A stretch of 64,000 nucleotides of DNA from Burkholderia sp. BCC0506 (lineage in GTDB: Bacteria; Pseudomonadota; Gammaproteobacteria; Burkholderiales; Burkholderiaceae): contig NZ_CADFEN010000005.1 in assembly GCF_902833145.1 (NCBI RefSeq), positions 434,001-498,000 on the forward strand. Reading direction: 5' to 3'. Positions 43,901 to 51,619 of this stretch are shown here, piece after piece (position 1 is the stretch's first letter; every line of letters starts with the position of its first letter). A program made the position numbers and the translations under genes. The notes below the pieces were generated by a model. The model worked only from the letters and a program-made list of their open reading frames with translations, made no database searches and was not told the origin of the DNA.

Positions 43901-46900
43901 ATAGATCAGGTACGCACCCTGTTCCGGATGCGGCGCGACGCGCACACCGCCCGCATGGGCGAGCGTCGCGTCCTGCGCAAGCGCGTCGACGTCGAGCGGC
44001 TGCGCGTCGAGGCCGGCCGGCCACGCGGCCGGCTCAGCGACGAGCGCCCAGCGCGCGCCGCAGTCGGCCGCGGCCGCGGCGAGACGCGCGCCCGGCTGGG
44101 CGGGATCGAGCAGCACGGCCAGCGCACCCGCTTTCAGCGCGCCGAGCAGGCCGACGACGAAACGCGCCGAGCGCTCGATGCAGACGACGACCGCCGCTTC
44201 GGCGGCCACGCCGCGTTGCGTCAGCGCCCGTGCGATGCGGTTCGATGCGTCGTCGAGTTCGGCGAACGTCAGCGCTGCCGATGCGTCGGCAAGCGCGACG
44301 CGATGCGGATACGCGGCGGCCTGCCGTGCGAATGCGGCGACGATGTCGGCATGGTCGACGCGCAGCGCACGGCCGTCGCGCGGCTGGCGCGACGCCGCGG
44401 ATGCATCGCACGGCAGCGCGGCCGTCGGGTGCCGCGGATCGCGTGCGGCCGCGCCGACGAGCGCCGCATAGCTGTCGAGCCAGGCCCGCGCGGTATCGGC
44501 ATCGATGCAGTCGGTCGCATAGGCCGCGACCAGTTCGATCCCGTTCGCGTCGTCGGTGAAATCCAGCGCAAAGTCGAAGCGTGCGGCAAGATCGGGGCCC
44601 GGCGTCGCTACCGCCGTGGCGCCCGGCAGCACGCTGTCGTGCCGCGCGTCGAACTGCTGCGCGAATTTCACGCGCAGCCATTCGTCGCCGCGTTTGACGG
44701 GCGGCTTAACCGCATCGACCACGCGCTCGAACGGCACGTCCTGGTGCGCGACCGCGCCGAGCGCCGCGGTGCGCGCCGCGTCGACGAGCGCGCGGAACGG
44801 CAGCGTCGGCGCCACGCGTACGCGCAGCGCGACCGTATTCAGGAACAGACCCAGCAATGCACGCGTTTCGGGGCGCTGGCGATGCGCGACCGGCACCGCG
44901 ACGACGACGTCCGTTTCACCGGTCAGGCGCGACAGCCACGCGTCGAGCGCGGCCAGCAGCACCGTGAAGACGGTCGCCTGGGCGTCGCGCGCGAGTTGCC
45001 GCACGTCGGCCGCGACCGCATCGGGCAGGCGCACCGACACGCGCGCGCCGTGCAGCGTGCGGACCGCGCCCGGCTGGCGGTCGACCGGCAGCGCGAGCGG
45101 GCCCGGCACGTCGCGCAACGCGCCGCGCCAGTAATCGAGCTGACGCTCGCCCTCGCCGCCGGCCAGCATGTCGCGCTGCCAGTCCGCGTAGTCGGCGTAC
45201 TGGATCGGCAAATCGGGCAGCGACGGCTCGCGCCCTTCGGCATACGCGCGGTACGCGGCCGACAGTTCGTCGAACGCGCAGCGCGAGCTCCAGCCGTCGG
45301 TGATCGCGTGATGCGCGGTCAGCAGCAAGCGATGACGGTCGTCGGCGAGCACGACGAGCGTGGCGCGCAGCAGCGGGCCGCGCGCGAGGTCGAACGGCTC
45401 GGCCGCGTCGCGCTCGGCGAGACGTGCGGCTTGCGCATCGCGGGCCGCCGGCGGCGCGTCGCGCAGGTCGACCGCGGCGATCGACACCGGCAGATGCGCA
45501 TGAATTCGCTGCATCACGACGCCGTCGTCGTTGTCGACGAGCGTCGTGCGCCATGCTTCGTGACGGCCGATCACGTGATCGAGCGCACGCCGCAGCGCGT
45601 CGCGGTCGAGCACGCCGTCGATCGTCCAGTGCGCGGCGATGTGGTACGCCGCGCTTGCGTCACGCGTTTGCGCGAGCACCCAGAAACGTTGCTGGGCGAG
45701 CGATGCCGCGCGATCGACGTACGGCGCACCCGGCGCGGCCGCATCGGCCGGCGCGCGTCGCGCGGCGATCGTGGCGAGCGGTTCGCCGGTCTCGCGCTCC
45801 GCACGGTCGACCGTGTCGGCCAGTTCGGCGAGCGCCGGATCGGCGAACAGCGTATCGAGCCGCAGGTTCACGCGCACCACGGCACGGATCGCGGCCTGCA
45901 ACTGCATCGCGGCGAGCGAATCGGCGCCCAGCGCGAAGAAACGATCGTCGCGCGACGGCACGACGTCGAGGCCCAGCAGCGTCTGCCAGAGGCCCGCGAT
46001 CTGCCGTTCGGTCGGCGTGCGCGGCGCGTCGCCGGCGGCTTGCGCCGTGTCGCGCGCGGCGGCGATCCGCTCGCGCAGCGCGGCACGGTCGAGCTTGCCG
46101 TTCAGCGTGTACGGCAGCGCATCGCAACGCACGAACCGGTGCGGCTGCCACGCGGCCGGCAATTGCGCGGCCACGTGCGCCTTCAATGCGGCATCGTCGG
46201 CCGCCGCGCGCAGCGCGACGCATGCGATCAACCGCGTCGGACCGTTGGCGGCGTCGGCCACCACGGCCGCGTCCGCCACGGCCGGATGCGCGCGCAGGCA
46301 CGCGGCGATTTCCGCCGGTTCCACGCGCACGCCGCGCACCTGGACCTGATCGTCGAGGCGGCCGAGATAGTCGAACGCACCGTCGTCGCGCAGCCGCGCA
46401 AGGTCGCCGGTACGATAGACGCGCGCGCCGGGTTCGCCGTGGGCATCGGGAATGAAACGTTCGGCCGTGAGCGCCGGACGGCCGTGATAACCGCGTGCGA
46501 CGCACACGCCGCCGAGCAGCAGTTCGCCCGCGCCATCGGCTTCGGCGCCGTCGATGCGCGCGACACGCGGGCCGATCACGCGGCCGATCGGCAGCGACGC
46601 GTACGCGTCGTCCGCGGCCAGCACCGGCGTCTCGCCCGGCTCGACCGGCCACAGCATCGGCGAGATCACGGCCTCGGTCGGCCCGTAACCGTTGATCAGG
46701 CGCACGGCCGGAAACGTGCGGCGCACGAATTCGAATGCCTGCTGCGGCAGCGCTTCGCCGCCGAACGCGAGCACGCGCAATGCCGGCGGCACGCCGTCGC
46801 GCGCGGCGACGGCCGCGAATTCGCGCAGGTAAGCCGGCGGAAACGCGGCGACGTTGACCGCTTCGCGCACCATCAGCGCATGCGCGGCGTCCGGCGCGAA

Positions 46901-47587
46901 CGGCTGCGGCGGCGCGACGACGATGCCGGCGCCGACCGCGAGCGGCGCGAGCCAGCATTCGTGCGCGGCGTCGAAGTTGACCGACGCGAAATGCAGCAGA
47001 CGGTCGCCGGCCTCGATCGGCAGCGCGGCCGCGAGCGCGTCGCAATGCGCGGCGAGCGGCCCGTGTTCGACCACCACCGCCTTCGGCGTGCCGGTCGAGC
47101 CCGACGTATAGATCATGTACGCGGCCGCACGCGGGTGCACGGGCACGATGTCGTCGTCGAACGCGTGGTCCTGCGCGACGCCCGGCGCTTGCACCGTCGC
47201 GTCGAACGCGTGTTCGAACCGCGTGCCGAGCGCCGCCCGGCCGGCGGCGTCGACGATGCCGTGCCGCAGTTGCGCATCCTGCACGATCCAGTCGAGGCGC
47301 GCGGCCGGATGGCGCGGATCGAGCGGCACGAACACGCCGCCAGCCTTCAGCACGGCCAGCAGCGCGACGAACAGTTCGCCCGAGCGCTCGACGCACACGC
47401 CGACCCGCACTTCGGCGCCCACGCCCGCCGCGCGCAGTTGCCGGGCGAGGTGCGATGCCCGTGCGTCGAGCGCACCGCGCGACAGGCGCAGGTCGTGCTG
47501 GAAAGGCACCGCGATGGCGGGCGCGTCGGGCGCGAGGCGCGCCAGTTCGCGGATTCGGTGATGCAGCGCAGTCGGGAAACTCGTCAT
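37916..47587 (-). CDS. orbI: OrbI, trimodular ornibactin NRPS (A-T-C-A-T-E-C-A-T)
   Basis: The 3223-residue protein starts MTSFPTALHHRIRELARLAP, with GAAGGA about 12 bases upstream. Core motifs in order are A1 (YTSGSTGTPKAV near 159), T1 (LGADS near 554), C (HHAITDGWSS near 759), A2 (YTSGSTGTPKGV near 1232), T2 (LGGDS near 1624), E (HHAVVDGVSWR near 1819), C (HHVLLDGWS near 2296), A3 (near 2772) and T3 (LGGHS near 3159). Codes read by alignment are A1 D-A-E-A-A-G-G-I-S (hydroxyornithine-like), A2 D-L-T-K-V-G-H-V-G (Asp) and A3 D-V-W-H-V-S-L-I-D (Ser). This gives acyl-OH-Orn, D-Asp, Ser. There is no starter C domain, so the first residue is loaded already acylated. Confidence 0.96.
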   Translation of the reverse strand: MTSFPTALHHRIRELARLAPDAPAIAVPFQHDLRLSRGALDARASHLARQLRAAGVGAEVRVGVCVERSGELFVALLAVLKAGGVFVPLDPRHPAARLDWIVQDAQLRHGIVDAAGRAALGTRFEHAFDATVQAPGVAQDHAFDDDIVPVHPRAAAYMIYTSGSTGTPKAVVVEHGPLAAHCDALAAALPIEAGDRLLHFASVNFDAAHECWLAPLAVGAGIVVAPPQPFAPDAAHALMVREAVNVAAFPPAYLREFAAVAARDGVPPALRVLAFGGEALPQQAFEFVRRTFPAVRLINGYGPTEAVISPMLWPVEPGETPVLAADDAYASLPIGRVIGPRVARIDGAEADGAGELLLGGVCVARGYHGRPALTAERFIPDAHGEPGARVYRTGDLARLRDDGAFDYLGRLDDQVQVRGVRVEPAEIAACLRAHPAVADAAVVADAANGPTRLIACVALRAAADDAALKAHVAAQLPAAWQPHRFVRCDALPYTLNGKLDRAALRERIAAARDTAQAAGDAPRTPTERQIAGLWQTLLGLDVVPSRDDRFFALGADSLAAMQLQAAIRAVVRVNLRLDTLFADPALAELADTVDRAERETGEPLATIAARRAPADAAAPGAPYVDRAASLAQQRFWVLAQTRDASAAYHIAAHWTIDGVLDRDALRRALDHVIGRHEAWRTTLVDNDDGVVMQRIHAHLPVSIAAVDLRDAPPAARDAQAARLAERDAAEPFDLARGPLLRATLVVLADDRHRLLLTAHHAITDGWSSRCAFDELSAAYRAYAEGREPSLPDLPIQYADYADWQRDMLAGGEGERQLDYWRGALRDVPGPLALPVDRQPGAVRTLHGARVSVRLPDAVAADVRQLARDAQATVFTVLLAALDAWLSRLTGETDVVVAVPVAHRQRPETRALLGLFLNTVALRVRVAPTLPFRALVDAARTAALGAVAHQDVPFERVVDAVKPPVKRGDEWLRVKFAQQFDARHDSVLPGATAVATPGPDLAARFDFALDFTDDANGIELVAAYATDCIDADTARAWLDSYAALVGAAARDPRHPTAALPCDASAASRQPRDGRALRVDHADIVAAFARQAAAYPHRVALADASAALTFAELDDASNRIARALTQRGVAAEAAVVVCIERSARFVVGLLGALKAGALAVLLDPAQPGARLAAAAADCGARWALVAEPAAWPAGLDAQPLDVDALAQDATLAHAGGVRVAPHPEQGAYLIYTSGSTGTPKGVVVSHGALADYVQGMLDELAFAPDASFAMVSTVAADLGHTTLFGALCAGRTLHLLPAACAFDPDLFADEMRRRDVGVLKIVPSHLQALLDARVPADVLPRHALVTGGETLTWALVARLAALAPACRVINHYGPTEATVGAIACDTASIAADARDPASGVPLGLPLPNARALVLDAFGACVPAGAAGELYLGGPGVARGYLGRPAQTAERFVPDPFTPGARLYRTGDRVRLRADGRLAFLGRIDDQVKIRGYRVEPGEVSAAVRAAGPIAQAETLAIAHEGRLRLATFVVMRDGAAFDEAALRAALAATLPDYMVPAQFVALTRLPVTANGKIDRAALRECAAVPAAVVSGAAPRGAVETVLADVWQAVLKAPKVGRDDNFFELGGDSILVLQVIARARKRGVRFTPKQLFDGPTVAELARIAKTDDTAGAAQPASAAAAMTAAAAPVAAPILTPAQQRFFALDIPQRGHWNQSVSFDVRGAFDADAFARAFDALLMHHGAFRQRFAQGADGTWQASEAAKPYDALPFVEVAARDEADALARFDALQRRLDLGRGPLACACAARLPDGSTRLYLAIHHAVVDGVSWRILLDDLDTAYRAACERMPIRLSPPGLRADAWAARLARAATEPAAPFAGETAYWAGMAHGDDIVADRPDAAATNADAAVVVQTIDAALTRAALTDAHAAYRTQTIELLGAALALALAGARGAASCRVELEGHGREALFDDADAGRTIGWLTSHYPVTLPVEATARDTLCAVKDTLRAVPHKGLGFGVLAHYGDAATRAALAAVPRPRVTFNYLGQFDAPRDATLVPRFGGTGVERDPRGPLGNTLAIHAYLDTDGDGARTLKVHWVYGAPQFERATIDAFAERFAAALRELVDACTSRVAHRGAGATPGDFPLAQAAGLTQAAIERAPLDWRTIDDVYPLSPMQQGILFHALFAPGHASYVNQLVATATALDADRLAAAFDASIARHDILRTSVMPDEAAPLQCVHRHARMPVEQLDWRTRGDTLDADFDAWLAADRTRGFDWREPPLMRLTLIRVTDDAWRIVWTRHHVLLDGWSTARLLADVLRDYRDPDAVSPFASRPALRYRDFIAWLGTRDRDADERFWTERLARLDAPTLIAERTADRADAEMVAWRATLDADTTARVAQTARALKLTVNTLVQGAWALALQRMTHQPAVAFGATVAGRPDALADVDSVLGLFINTLPVITAPAPQQRAADWLQTLQRENAAAAEHAHTPLADIQRWARGSGGALFDTLVVFENYPVDESVRDADPRALALSGVRSIEATDFALTLVIESGAQLTIDYGYDTARVDARQVETWHRAFACALDALARTPDALLGTLSIADEATREALARAQDTAHVWPSAQRQPLHLQFADAARATPDAIALEYADAHGRVQRATYRELDAATSRIAAALRRRGVQPDTPVALCVERSFDMVMALVGVLKAGAAYLPVDPDYPAERIAYLLRDARPAVAITQAHLREQVDAALGEGADTQLLTVADLLADEAGDIDDHAAAIDDARLAYLIYTSGSTGKPKGAGNTHGALANRIAWMQHAYRLTRDDVVLHKTPFGFDVSVWEFVWPLAVGAKLAIAAPGDHRDPARLAAAIHAHGVTVLHFVPSMLAAFAAHLDDFSAAAQCDSVRLIVASGEALAPELVAKMARLLPNATLVNLYGPTEAAIDVSHWTCGPDDAQAVAVPIGHPIANLQLHVLDAAWQPVPAGATGELYLAGAGLARGYLGRPALTAERFVPDPFVPGARMYRTGDLARRRADGALDYLGRVDTQVKLRGQRIEPGEIEALLRAAPGVNDAVVIVRDAQLIGYVARGDAGPLDRAALLDALRAQLPAYMVPSQLIELDALPVTPNGKCDRHALPAPVREASEAVELATDTERALAAIWQRVLHVDAIGRDGDFFLLGGHSLLATQAHAQANLHWGLALPLRTLFDTRTLARCAQAIDAACAARGATDAASAIDALLGELETQ

Positions 47588-47657
47588 GTGCGTGAAGTCC
47601 TTCGGTCCGGCCGCTTCGGCCAAGTCTCGGGGCCGCTTGGGGCGGCTTCACTGGTGT

Positions 47658-47681
47658 GACGAACGACGCGGCCGATTTTTT
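47658..47681 (-). promoter_or_regulatory. Putative OrbS-dependent promoter of orbI
   Basis: On the minus strand TAAA (47681-47678) and CGTC (47661-47658) are separated by 16 bases, matching the iron-starvation sigma pattern known from PvdS/OrbS promoters. The orbI ATG is 71 bases downstream of the CGTC. Confidence 0.65.
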
Positions 47682-47731
47682 ACCGTTTTGCGCGCAAAGT
47701 GCGTGCGGCCGCTTTTTTTTCACGATGGCGC

Positions 47732-47756
47732 TAAATATTTGCGCGGCCCGTTCGTC
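47732..47756 (+). promoter_or_regulatory. Putative OrbS-dependent promoter of orbE
   Basis: TAAATAT at 47732 and CGTC at 47753-47756 are separated by 17 bases after TAAA. The sequence continues CGTCTATCAG, identical to the orbH promoter's -10 side. It is divergent from the orbI promoter. Confidence 0.7.
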
Positions 47757-47860
47757 TATCAGGGAGGAAAGCCGCAACGGGGCCCGCCCCCGCTCGCCGC
47801 TTTCGCGTCAGATTTGCCGCTTTCGCGTGATTGCCTGCCATCCCTTTACCGACGTTGCCG

Positions 47861-49606
47861 ATGACCGCTGCCCACGAGCCTTCTTCCCCGCCGTCCCTCG
47901 ACGCTTCCCCCGGCCGCCCCGCGGCGCGCCTGATCCTTGCGCTGCTGCGCGAAAGCCGCGTGTCGCTCACGCTGGCGCTCGCCGCGTGCGTGCTGAACGG
48001 CGTCGCGAGCGTGCTGCTCGTCGCGACGCTGAACCGCGCGCTGTCGCAGCCCGGCGCCGCCGACGCGGCGCTCGCGTGGCGCTTCGCGCTGTGCGCGGTG
48101 ATCGCGCTCGTCACGCGGATCGTGTCGGGCACGCTGTTCGCCCGCCTGTCGCAGGACACGATGGCGCGGCTGCGCGTGCATCTGGCGCGGCGCGTCGGCG
48201 CGGCCGAGCTGCGCGACATCGAGCGGATCGGTGCCGCGCCCGTGCAGTCGGTGTTGACCGACGACGCGACCAACGTGTCGATGCTGTTCTTCGCGCTGCC
48301 GAACCTGGTCATGCACGGCTCGATCGTGTTCGGCTGCCTCGGCTATCTGGCATGGCTGTCGTGGCCCGTGTGCCTGCTGGCGCTGGCCGCGATCGTCGCC
48401 GGCTCGCTCGGCTATCACACCGGCGACCGCCGCGCGATCGCGTCGCTCGAAGCCGCCGGCCACGCGCAGGACCGCCTGTTCGGCTATCTCGGCTCGCTGT
48501 TCTCCGGCGCGAAGGAGCTCAAGCTGCACGATGCACGCGCCCGCCAGTTCGTCGACGGCCAGCTCGGCGCCGCGATCGGCGAAGTGCGCGACCACCGCCG
48601 CCGCGCGTTCAGCGCGTATGCGGTCGGGGTCGGCTGGATCATCTTCCTGTTCTACGTGTTCCTCGGCGTTGCGTCGTTCTGGCCGCAGCTCGGCGTGCAT
48701 GCCGACCCGGCCGCGGCCGCCGGCTACGTCGTCGTGTTCCTGTTCATGCTCGTGCCGCTCGACGGCCTGCTGAACAACCTGCCGACCGTCAACGCGGCGC
48801 GCGTGTCGCTCGGGCGGATCGAAGGCGTGATGGCCGAATTCGGCGCGCTGCGCACGGTGCCGCCCGCGGCCGATGCGCCCGACGTGCCGCCGGCCGGCGC
48901 CGTCACGCTGCGCGGCGTCACGCATGCGTATTTCCACGAACGCGACGAACGGATGTTCAGCATCGGGCCGATCGATTTGACGATCAAGCCGGGCGAACTC
49001 GTGTTCATCGTCGGCGGCAACGGCAGCGGCAAGACCACGCTCGCGAAGGTGCTGACGGGGTTGTACGAGCCCGAGCAAGGCACGATCGAGGTCGACGGCC
49101 GCCCGATCGGCTGGCGCGAGCGCGCGGCCTACCGGCAGCGCTTCAGCGCGGTGTTCAACGACTTCCACCTGTTCGATGCGCTGCTCGGCATCGTCGACCC
49201 CGACGATCCGTCCCGCGCGCAAGCCGATGCGCGAGCGAACGCGCTCGTCGCGAAACTCGCGCTCGACCACAAGGTGAAGGTGGTCGACGGCGCGTTCTCG
49301 ACACGCGCACTGTCGACCGGGCAGCGCAAGCGGCTCGCGCTCGTCGTCGCGTACCTCGAAGATCGTCCGTTCTACCTGTTCGACGAATGGGCGGCCGACC
49401 AGGACCCGTCGTTCAAGGCCGTGTTCTACGAGCAACTGCTGCCCGAGCTGCGCGCGCGCGGCAAGGCCGTGATCGTGATCACGCACGACGACCGCTACTT
49501 CGATCTCGCCGATCGTCTGCTGAAGCTCGACAACGGGCGTATCGTCAGCGACACGCAACCGGCGCGCCAGCGTGCGCAGGACGGCGTCGATGCGCTGAGC
49601 GCGTAA
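47861..49606 (+). CDS. orbE: OrbE, PvdE-like ABC exporter of ornibactin or its precursor
   Basis: The 581-residue protein fuses an N-terminal six-helix membrane domain (about residues 30-310) to a C-terminal ATPase. The ATPase has Walker A GGNGSGKTTLAK near residue 389, signature LSTGQRKRLAL near 487 and Walker B FYLFDEWAADQDP near 508. This is the PvdE/SyrD cyclic-peptide exporter type. In siderophore loci it is thought to move the peptide or an acylated precursor to the periplasm. It is the only plus-strand gene of the locus, divergent from orbI and convergent with orbB. The ATG at 47861 fits homologues, though no strong ribosome-binding site is present; a TTG start 30 bases upstream is possible. 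Confidence 0.93.
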   Translation: MTAAHEPSSPPSLDASPGRPAARLILALLRESRVSLTLALAACVLNGVASVLLVATLNRALSQPGAADAALAWRFALCAVIALVTRIVSGTLFARLSQDTMARLRVHLARRVGAAELRDIERIGAAPVQSVLTDDATNVSMLFFALPNLVMHGSIVFGCLGYLAWLSWPVCLLALAAIVAGSLGYHTGDRRAIASLEAAGHAQDRLFGYLGSLFSGAKELKLHDARARQFVDGQLGAAIGEVRDHRRRAFSAYAVGVGWIIFLFYVFLGVASFWPQLGVHADPAAAAGYVVVFLFMLVPLDGLLNNLPTVNAARVSLGRIEGVMAEFGALRTVPPAADAPDVPPAGAVTLRGVTHAYFHERDERMFSIGPIDLTIKPGELVFIVGGNGSGKTTLAKVLTGLYEPEQGTIEVDGRPIGWRERAAYRQRFSAVFNDFHLFDALLGIVDPDDPSRAQADARANALVAKLALDHKVKVVDGAFSTRALSTGQRKRLALVVAYLEDRPFYLFDEWAADQDPSFKAVFYEQLLPELRARGKAVIVITHDDRYFDLADRLLKLDNGRIVSDTQPARQRAQDGVDALSA

Positions 49607-49629
49607 CACGACGACGGTCGATGAGAAAA

Positions 49630-49665
49630 ATCGCCGGCACGCTGCATCGGCAGTGTGTCGGCGAT
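49630..49665 (-). terminator. Intrinsic terminator of the orbH-orbB operon
   Basis: The arms 49630-49644 and 49651-49665 pair over 15 positions (13 Watson-Crick plus two G.U) with a 6-base loop. On the minus strand the stem is followed by TTTTTC. It lies between the convergent orbB and orbE 3' ends. Confidence 0.7.
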
Positions 49666-49796
49666 CGTCGTTTCACCGGGGATTTTTCAAAGGCGGCCGA
49701 CGTGCGGCGAACAGGAAAGACGGACGCGGCGCGTCGTCACGCGGGTTGCAACGCCCTGCCCGCCCGCGCGGCCATCCGCCGATCGACGCGCCGCGC

Positions 49797-50822
49797 TCAC
49801 CGCGCGGCCGGCAGCTTCAGCATCGTATCGGTCATCACGTCGGCCAGCTTCAGCGCCGACATCGGGCCGCCGAACCCCCAGATGTTGCGCTCGATCAGCG
49901 CGATCCGGTGCGCCTTTAGCGCGGGTACGAAACGCCACACCGGCGAATCGAGTTTCGCCGACAGCGGCACGTCCATTCCCGACGCGGTCACGAACAGCAC
50001 GGCGAGGTCACGCTGCCGCAGCAGATCGGCCGACGTCACGTACAGCGTGCCTTCCCGCGTCGGCTTCTTCGGCCACGGATCGAGCCCGAGCGCCCGTGCG
50101 AGCCCCGCCGACGTGCTGTTGCCCGTATAGGCCCAGTAACGGTCGGGCAAGCCGAGATCCTGCAGCAGCGCGACGCGCTCGCCGTGGCGGCCCGCGGCCG
50201 CGAGCCGCGCCGCATTGCGCGCGATGCCGGCGTCGAGTTGCGCTTCGACCGCCTGCGCGCGCGCGTCGCGCCCCGTCACCGCGCCGATCGTCCGGAAAAT
50301 CTGCCGCATCCAGTCGAGCTGCGTGACCGGCACGCCGCCTTCGGACACGTTCGGGCTGAACTGGAACAGGATCGTCGGCGCGATCCGGTCGAGCGCGTCG
50401 AAGATCGGCGCGTGCCGGAAGCCGACGCCGATGATCAGGTCCGGCTTGACCGCCGCGATCGCCTCGAGCCCCGGCTCCTGCCGCGAGCCGATGTCGGTCA
50501 CGTGCGCGAGCTGCTCGCTCCGGTAGCCGAGCCAGCCCGGGTAGAACGCCGTATCGGCCATCCCGACCGGTACGATGTCGAGCGCGATCACGCTTTCCGC
50601 GAACATGAAGTCGAGCGCGACCACGCGCTGCGGCCGCACCGGCATCGTCGCGCTGGCCTGCGACACGACGGGGTTGCCGGCCGGCGACACGGCGGCCGGT
50701 GTGCCACGTGCGTCGGCGGCGACGCAAGCCGCGGCGGCCGATACGGAGAACCCGCCACAGCACGCGGCACCGAGCGCCGCCGCGAGCGTGCCGAGCGCAT
50801 GCCGGCGGCCGGCATGCGTCAC
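49797..50822 (-). CDS. orbB: OrbB, periplasmic ferri-ornibactin-binding protein
   Basis: The 341-residue protein most likely starts at GTG 50822 (read as [20 protein letters not shown]), overlapping the orbF stop as GTGA. The N-terminus is an Arg-containing signal peptide with a hydrophobic core ([20 protein letters not shown]). The mature part is a class III siderophore-binding protein of the FhuD/FepB type: [60 protein letters not shown] and [17 protein letters not shown]. It hands ferric ornibactin to the OrbD permease. It is the last gene of the OrbS-driven import operon. Confidence 0.92.
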   Translation of the reverse strand: MTHAGRRHALGTLAAALGAACCGGFSVSAAAACVAADARGTPAAVSPAGNPVVSQASATMPVRPQRVVALDFMFAESVIALDIVPVGMADTAFYPGWLGYRSEQLAHVTDIGSRQEPGLEAIAAVKPDLIIGVGFRHAPIFDALDRIAPTILFQFSPNVSEGGVPVTQLDWMRQIFRTIGAVTGRDARAQAVEAQLDAGIARNAARLAAAGRHGERVALLQDLGLPDRYWAYTGNSTSAGLARALGLDPWPKKPTREGTLYVTSADLLRQRDLAVLFVTASGMDVPLSAKLDSPVWRFVPALKAHRIALIERNIWGFGGPMSALKLADVMTDTMLKLPAAR

Positions 50823-51619
50823 CGGATCGCGTCCTGCTCGGCCAGCGCCGCGTCGTCCATCGTCAGTAGCAGGGGGCAGCTTCCACACAGTTGCGTTTCT
50901 CCAGGAATTTCGTAGCGCAGGCAGCACACGCGACGCGCACGGAACGGCGTGGGCAGCAGCGGCGAGCGCGGCACCGCATCGCGTACGGGCTGGCGCAGCG
51001 GATTGGATTCGCCGCGAAAGCAGGTCGAACCGAACAGCCAGTGCGCATCGCGAACGGCGTCCGCCGCGCACGGCAGCGAACGATACGTATCGAGCAGATA
51101 GTCGAGCAGGTTGCCCGCGTTGCTCCACAGCACGCGCGGCGTGACGCGGCCCATCGCCGCGAGCAGGTCGATCACCGCGCCGAGATGCGCGATCAGCCCG
51201 CCATAGCGCGGTGCGGGATCGTCGCACGGCGCGCCGAGCGCATCCGCCGCGAAATACAGTGCGGCCGGCATTCCGTCGTCGAGCGCGACGAACGTGCGCT
51301 CGGGCGTCATGTCGAGCGGCCGGCCGAGCGTGAGCGCGGCGACGACGCCGGCCGGCGCCGCGCGGCCGAAATAGTATTTGCTCCATTGCGACATCAGCGC
51401 GCGCGCATGCTGCGCCGGATCGCCGCCGTAATGGTCGACCATCGCGCCGAGCACCGCGTCGCGGTGCGCGGGCAACGCGCTGACCGGCACGACGATGCGG
51501 CCCGACACGTGTGCATCGTCGGGCATGCCGAGCCAGACGACGTCGAGGTGTTCGGCGAACGGTTGCGGCGCGAACGCCGAAAAGCGCGTGGCGCGCGCGC
51601 CGTCGAGCGCCGGCGTCAT
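50819..51619 (-). CDS. orbF: OrbF, FhuF-like ferric siderophore reductase
   Basis: The 266-residue protein begins [20 protein letters not shown]. It resembles the FhuF family, whose signature is a C-terminal four-Cys [2Fe-2S] site. Here it appears as [19 protein letters not shown] near residues 235-253 (C-C-x10-C-x2-C). An upstream segment LLWHNAG-like [20 protein letters not shown] is also typical. It probably reduces ferric ornibactin in the cytoplasm to free the iron. The ATG overlaps the orbD stop as ATGA and the stop overlaps orbB, so translation is coupled through the importer genes. Confidence 0.9.
   Translation of the reverse strand: MTPALDGARATRFSAFAPQPFAEHLDVVWLGMPDDAHVSGRIVVPVSALPAHRDAVLGAMVDHYGGDPAQHARALMSQWSKYYFGRAAPAGVVAALTLGRPLDMTPERTFVALDDGMPAALYFAADALGAPCDDPAPRYGGLIAHLGAVIDLLAAMGRVTPRVLWSNAGNLLDYLLDTYRSLPCAADAVRDAHWLFGSTCFRGESNPLRQPVRDAVPRSPLLPTPFRARRVCCLRYEIPGETQLCGSCPLLLTMDDAALAEQDAIR

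Noticed and set aside
47588-47623. OrbI start 12 codons upstream at 47623
   Set aside because: The 47587 ATG has a GAAGGA site at suitable distance and the family-like N-terminus; the upstream start has none.
32897-47659. 4920-codon open frame antisense to the NRPS genes
   Set aside because: It is the GC-biased mirror of orbI/orbJ, dominated by Arg, with no domain pattern or start context. The minus strand carries clear NRPS domains throughout.
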